From assembly GCA_016786565.1 (NCBI GenBank), contig JAEUVY010000102.1, positions 1-64,000 of the forward strand: DNA of 64,000 nt, read 5' to 3'. Positions within the stretch are counted from its first letter, which is position 1; the number at the start of each line of letters is the position of its first letter. Of this stretch, positions 61,056 to 64,000 are shown piece by piece. A model generated the notes under the pieces. The model searched no databases. It had not been told where the DNA came from and saw nothing but the letters and a program-made list of their open reading frames with translations. Made by a program: the position numbers and the translations under genes. The stretch comes from Flavipsychrobacter sp. (GTDB taxonomy: Bacteria > Bacteroidota > Bacteroidia > Chitinophagales > Chitinophagaceae).

Positions 61056-61379
61056 TTAGTCGTTCTTGGTTGTAACAAGATCCATGTGTTCGGAGCTTAC
61101 CATCTGCAGCGCAAGGCTTTTGATGGATGGGTACACAAGCTCATAAACTCCCTTCTTGCTTGGAGGGACATCTGTCTCCTGCATAGCAACGATGTAGATG
61201 ATAGACTCGGGTATATCGAGCACAGCACACACTTTTGAAATAGTTCGCTGGCTTGGGCGCTTGATACCGGTCTCGATCTGTGATAATGAGGTCTGTGAAA
61301 GGTCGCATTTCTCAGCCAGTTCATACTGAGTGATGGACAGTTTCTTTCTGATGGATTTAATAGCTGATCCGATATTCAT
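61056..61379 (-). CDS. XRE-family HTH transcriptional regulator
   Basis: 107 residues from the ATG at 61379 (MNIGSAIKSIRKKLSITQ), where the helix-turn-helix begins; the longer frame has no support. The HTH_3 domain covers about 5-60: LSITQYELAEKCDLSQTSLS, QIETGIKRPSQRTISKVCAVL. The C-terminal 45 residues have a weakly conserved effector part (GVYELVYPSIKSLALQMVSS). Targets are unknown. It is transcribed away from the small gene at 61566 and from an AT-rich intergenic stretch where autoregulation could occur. Confidence 0.92.
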   Translation of the reverse strand: MNIGSAIKSIRKKLSITQYELAEKCDLSQTSLSQIETGIKRPSQRTISKVCAVLDIPESIIYIVAMQETDVPPSKKGVYELVYPSIKSLALQMVSSEHMDLVTTKND

Positions 61380-61565
61380 TGTATCAAATTTTATATTGTA
61401 AGAATTAATAGTTTTATAGGTCTTTTCAACTAATACTTTTAATAACAACTGTTCGAACGCTATAATAGACGTGCAATTATTGGAAAGCGTTGGTAAAATC
61501 ACAGAATTTCACTTTAATCAAACATTTGCGTGACGAAAGGGAGGATAAACCCCTAATTTTACCGC

Positions 61566-61796
61566 ATGCCCGAGAGCTTTTCCCGCCATCTGACATTTGA
61601 GAAAAAGACATTGCTTGCAGTAATAATACCACAAGCCCGGAAGGACGGGATGTATTATGAGGTAAACATCCAGGGGTTTCCCAGATTTTACATGAAATGG
61701 AGCGCACTGGATCGGTATGATATTGCCGGTGCAGAACCACCATCAATACCCTACGCACTGCTACTGGCAGTAAGTGATGTTATTGAAAACAGATAA
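61566..61796 (+). CDS. Small conserved-looking protein of unknown function
   Basis: 76 residues. No signal peptide or membrane helix. Composition and phrasing look like a real protein (TFEKKTLLAVIIPQARKDG, VNIQGFPRFYMKWSALDRYD, IPYALLLAVSDVIENR), and the frame is preceded by a TAATTTTA -7-like box (61554-61561) ending 4 nt before the ATG, as at other genes in this window. Convergent with ispG (21 nt between stops). I recognise no family. Confidence 0.6.
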   Translation: MPESFSRHLTFEKKTLLAVIIPQARKDGMYYEVNIQGFPRFYMKWSALDRYDIAGAEPPSIPYALLLAVSDVIENR

Positions 61797-61817
61797 TCAA
61801 GCAATGAGGAATTCCGG

Positions 61818-63776
61818 TCAGACCGCAGCCATGTCCACCCAAGCATCGTTTTCCTTCAACAATCCTATCAGTTCCTGCACGGCTATATCGCTGGGGACAT
61901 TTCGTTTTACCACTTCTTTTCCTTTGTAAAGGGTGATCTTGCCGGGACCTGAACCTACGTAGCCAAAGTCGGCATCTGCCATCTCGCCCGGGCCGTTCAC
62001 GATACATCCCATAATGGCGATCTTAACTCCCTTGAGGTGATGCGTTGCCGCGCGTATCTTGGCTGTGGTTTCCTGAAGATCGAACAGTGTGCGACCACAA
62101 CTGGGGCAACTGATGTATTCAGTTTTGCTGATGCGGGTACGAGTAGCCTGAAGAATAGAGAATGCGGTATTATTGAGGAACTGTTCGTTGTTCTTTACCT
62201 CGAGGTAGGTTCTGCCGCTGACCTTTACGTTATGAAGCGCGCCGGTGTTGGACAACATCACGCCATCGCCCATACCATCGAGCAGCAGACCACCGCAATC
62301 GGTAGCCAATTTTATGAGGTGCTTATCGGGGGTATCTCCTTCGGGGTAGGCGCGCAGAATAACCGGATTGGTGATGCCAGCCAGCATGAGCAGTGTAATG
62401 AACGACCTTACCGGCTTCATACCATCTGCAGATATAACAAGGACTGCAGCCGGACATTCCTTTATGCGTGCGAGCAATGCTGCGTCTGCCACGAAACCTG
62501 ATGAAAGGTGTATGCCGATAAAGACCGGACTATTGATGCCTGACGCAGCCATAAAACTATCTACAGGCATCAGGTGCAGGGTATTTGATGTACCCTCATC
62601 TGTAATAACCTGCAAAGTACCCGGCAAACCGAATGCAGGAACTGCACTACCGGTGTAGATATAGTCGGCGGCACCATCGGATATCTTCCACTTGTCTGAT
62701 GCAGCATCGTAATCGTAGCCGATGGGTTTCAAAGATTCAGGCGTCAACGATGTTTCTTTGCTCATATCTGCCACAACCACGGGCACCTGATGGCCGCCAA
62801 TATTTCCTACGGGTACTGTTTCGCGGCGTTTGTATTCAAACGGACTGTATGGCAACGACGCTGGTAATTGCGGCGCATAACCCACAGTCCCTATGGGGTA
62901 ACGGGCAACAATATCTTTACAAACGGGGATCTCGAACTCGGGATCTTCGGTAAGCGACACACGAATGGTATCACCAATGCCATCTTCGAGCAGAGTTCCG
63001 ATGCCAATGGCACTTTTGATACGCCCATCTTCACCATCGCCCGCCTCGGTGACGCCAAGGTGCAGTGGATAACATTCTCCAAATTCTTCCATCATCTGGC
63101 GCACCAGCAAACGATAGGCCTGCACCATTACCTGAGGATTGCTGCTCTTCATGCTGAGCACGATCTGGTGGTAGTCTTCGCTGCGGGCAATGCGCAGGAA
63201 CTCCATAGCGCTTTCTACCATGCCTATCGGCGTGTCGCCATAACGACTCATGATGCGATCGCTGAGTGAGCCGTGATTGGTGCCGATGCGCATGGCAGTG
63301 CCATGTTCGCGACAGATGCGCACCAGCGGCGTGAAACGCTCGCGAATGCGATCGACCTCCGCCGCATATTCTGCATCGGTGTATTCTATAAAATCGAACT
63401 TCTTTTTGTCAATATAGTTACCGGGATTCACGCGCACCTTCTCTACAATGCGGGCGGCGATCTCCGCAGCATTGGGCGTAAAGTGAATATCGGCAACCAG
63501 GGGAGTATCGTACCCGCGCGCGCGCAATTCGTCCTTGATCAGTTGCAGTTGTTCCGCCTCTTTTTTGCTGGGTGCAGTGATGCGCACGAGTTCGGCACCC
63601 GCCTCTATGCATCTGATGGTCTGCGCCACAGTGGCCGCCACATCCATAGTGTCGGTGGTGGTCATTGTCTGGATACGAATGGGATTTCCGTTTCCTATAG
63701 ACAGGTTACCGATCTTTACCTCACGTGTAGGCAGGCGTTTATAGCCGGCAAGAGATGCGCAGTATTGCTCCAACAT
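61818..63776 (-). CDS. ispG: 4-hydroxy-3-methylbut-2-en-1-yl diphosphate synthase, long form
   Basis: 652 residues from the ATG at 63776. IspG (GcpE) makes HMBPP in the MEP isoprenoid pathway with a [4Fe-4S] cluster. The N-terminal TIM barrel (VKIGNLSIGNGNPIRIQTMT, RIGTNHGSLSDRIMSRYGD) and the C-terminal cluster domain (SCPSCGRTLFDLQE and MGCIVNGPGEMADADFGYVG) are separated by an insert of about 250 residues, the long form known from plants, Chlamydiae and Bacteroidota. The alternative ATG at 63815 is disfavoured by a TACCTTCG box 5 nt before 63776. Confidence 0.95.
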   Translation of the reverse strand: MLEQYCASLAGYKRLPTREVKIGNLSIGNGNPIRIQTMTTTDTMDVAATVAQTIRCIEAGAELVRITAPSKKEAEQLQLIKDELRARGYDTPLVADIHFTPNAAEIAARIVEKVRVNPGNYIDKKKFDFIEYTDAEYAAEVDRIRERFTPLVRICREHGTAMRIGTNHGSLSDRIMSRYGDTPIGMVESAMEFLRIARSEDYHQIVLSMKSSNPQVMVQAYRLLVRQMMEEFGECYPLHLGVTEAGDGEDGRIKSAIGIGTLLEDGIGDTIRVSLTEDPEFEIPVCKDIVARYPIGTVGYAPQLPASLPYSPFEYKRRETVPVGNIGGHQVPVVVADMSKETSLTPESLKPIGYDYDAASDKWKISDGAADYIYTGSAVPAFGLPGTLQVITDEGTSNTLHLMPVDSFMAASGINSPVFIGIHLSSGFVADAALLARIKECPAAVLVISADGMKPVRSFITLLMLAGITNPVILRAYPEGDTPDKHLIKLATDCGGLLLDGMGDGVMLSNTGALHNVKVSGRTYLEVKNNEQFLNNTAFSILQATRTRISKTEYISCPSCGRTLFDLQETTAKIRAATHHLKGVKIAIMGCIVNGPGEMADADFGYVGSGPGKITLYKGKEVVKRNVPSDIAVQELIGLLKENDAWVDMAAV

Positions 63777-63781
63777 AGGTG

Positions 63782-63789
63782 CGAAGGTA
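63782..63789 (-). promoter_or_regulatory. -7-like box (TACCTTCG) close to the ispG start
   Basis: TAnnTTyG on minus, with exactly 5 nt between it and the ATG at 63776; the same octamer precedes the DEAD-box gene at 15154. Confidence 0.5.
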
Positions 63790-63867
63790 ATACATAGGCA
63801 AATTACCGGTGACAACAGTCTACCTACGGGCCGATAAATAACATTTATCTCACAACCACGCTATTTT

Positions 63868-64000
63868 CTACCCAATGAGGCCCTTACTGTGCAACAGCTT
63901 CGCTATCTGCACTGCATTGGTAGCCGCCCCTTTGCGCAGATTGTCTGCAACGATCCAACAATTGAGCGTATTGGGTTGTGAGTAGTCGCGGCGGATACGG
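63868..64000 (-). CDS. asd: Aspartate-semialdehyde dehydrogenase, C-terminal end (5' part outside window)
   Basis: 43 codons open from the window edge to a TAG at 63868-63870 on minus. The sequence [20 protein letters not shown] followed by [11 protein letters not shown] matches the conserved end of Asd, which reduces aspartyl phosphate in the lysine/threonine/methionine/diaminopimelate pathway. The catalytic Cys and His lie outside the window. It runs in the same direction as ispG. Confidence 0.88.
   Translation of the reverse strand, partial: RIRRDYSQPNTLNCWIVADNLRKGAATNAVQIAKLLHSKGLIG

Overview
The window comes from a member of the Bacteroidota, most likely Chitinophagales/Chitinophagaceae-like. 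Five signs point there: many secreted proteins ending in type IX secretion (T9SS) sorting domains, including one of the gliding-motility (CHU_C) type; the T9SS component PorQ; Bacteroidota-restricted families (DUF5689, DUF4290, DUF4834, DUF4836, DUF3127); a long-form IspG; and promoters with the Bacteroidota -7 box TAnnTTTG. This assignment is inferred from gene content; there is no rRNA or marker-gene tree. No phage, transposase or CRISPR array was seen.

Region 1-9.1 kb looks like one functional unit for using extracellular nucleic acids. A secreted endonuclease I (cut by the window edge) and a secreted DNase I-like (EEP) nuclease lie divergently from a TonB-dependent receptor and a DUF5689 surface lipoprotein. 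Two tandem T9SS-exported paralogues of unknown function follow, then a concentrative nucleoside transporter. Region 9.1-16.5 kb is mostly housekeeping: an unknown secreted protein, a TMTC-like glycosyltransferase with TPRs, the Prc/Tsp protease, Aat and a DEAD-box helicase. Region 16.5-21.6 kb holds a CHU_C adhesin-like protein and an NHL-propeller T9SS protein.

Region 21.7-29 kb carries an acyl-CoA carboxylase beta subunit, a UbiA-like membrane protein with a degenerate first motif, proline dehydrogenase, FabD, a LolC/E-type permease and a GNAT/FemAB-like protein. Region 29-39.2 kb holds a 1668-residue Ig-repeat T9SS protein, then a NarL-type response regulator with its propeller/Y_Y_Y sensor kinase, and another T9SS protein. 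Region 39.4-46.5 kb contains porQ, fabI, a lipoprotein, an operon of DUF4834, a D-Ala-D-Ala dipeptidase and an M28 peptidase, and a UbiA-maf operon; its second half is visibly GC-rich.

Region 46.5-52.05 kb is the most unusual part. Two diverged copies of a roughly 200-bp repeat lie in inverted orientation about 5 kb apart and enclose a lower-GC segment. That segment holds two divergent NHL-propeller T9SS genes, an orphan T9SS sorting-domain fragment, a 3.2-copy tandem array of 178-bp structured units and a GIY-YIG nuclease gene. Short GTCACGGTGAG/GTCGAACC repeats occur at three places in the region.

Region 52-64 kb returns to chromosomal genes: DUF4290, an S4-domain RNA-binding protein, lipoproteins, a DUF3127 protein with an SSB-like tip, tRNA-His, an M1 metallopeptidase, an XRE regulator, ispG and the C-terminal end of asd. 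Several genes carry the -7 box only 4-7 nt before the start codon, which suggests leaderless or nearly leaderless transcripts.
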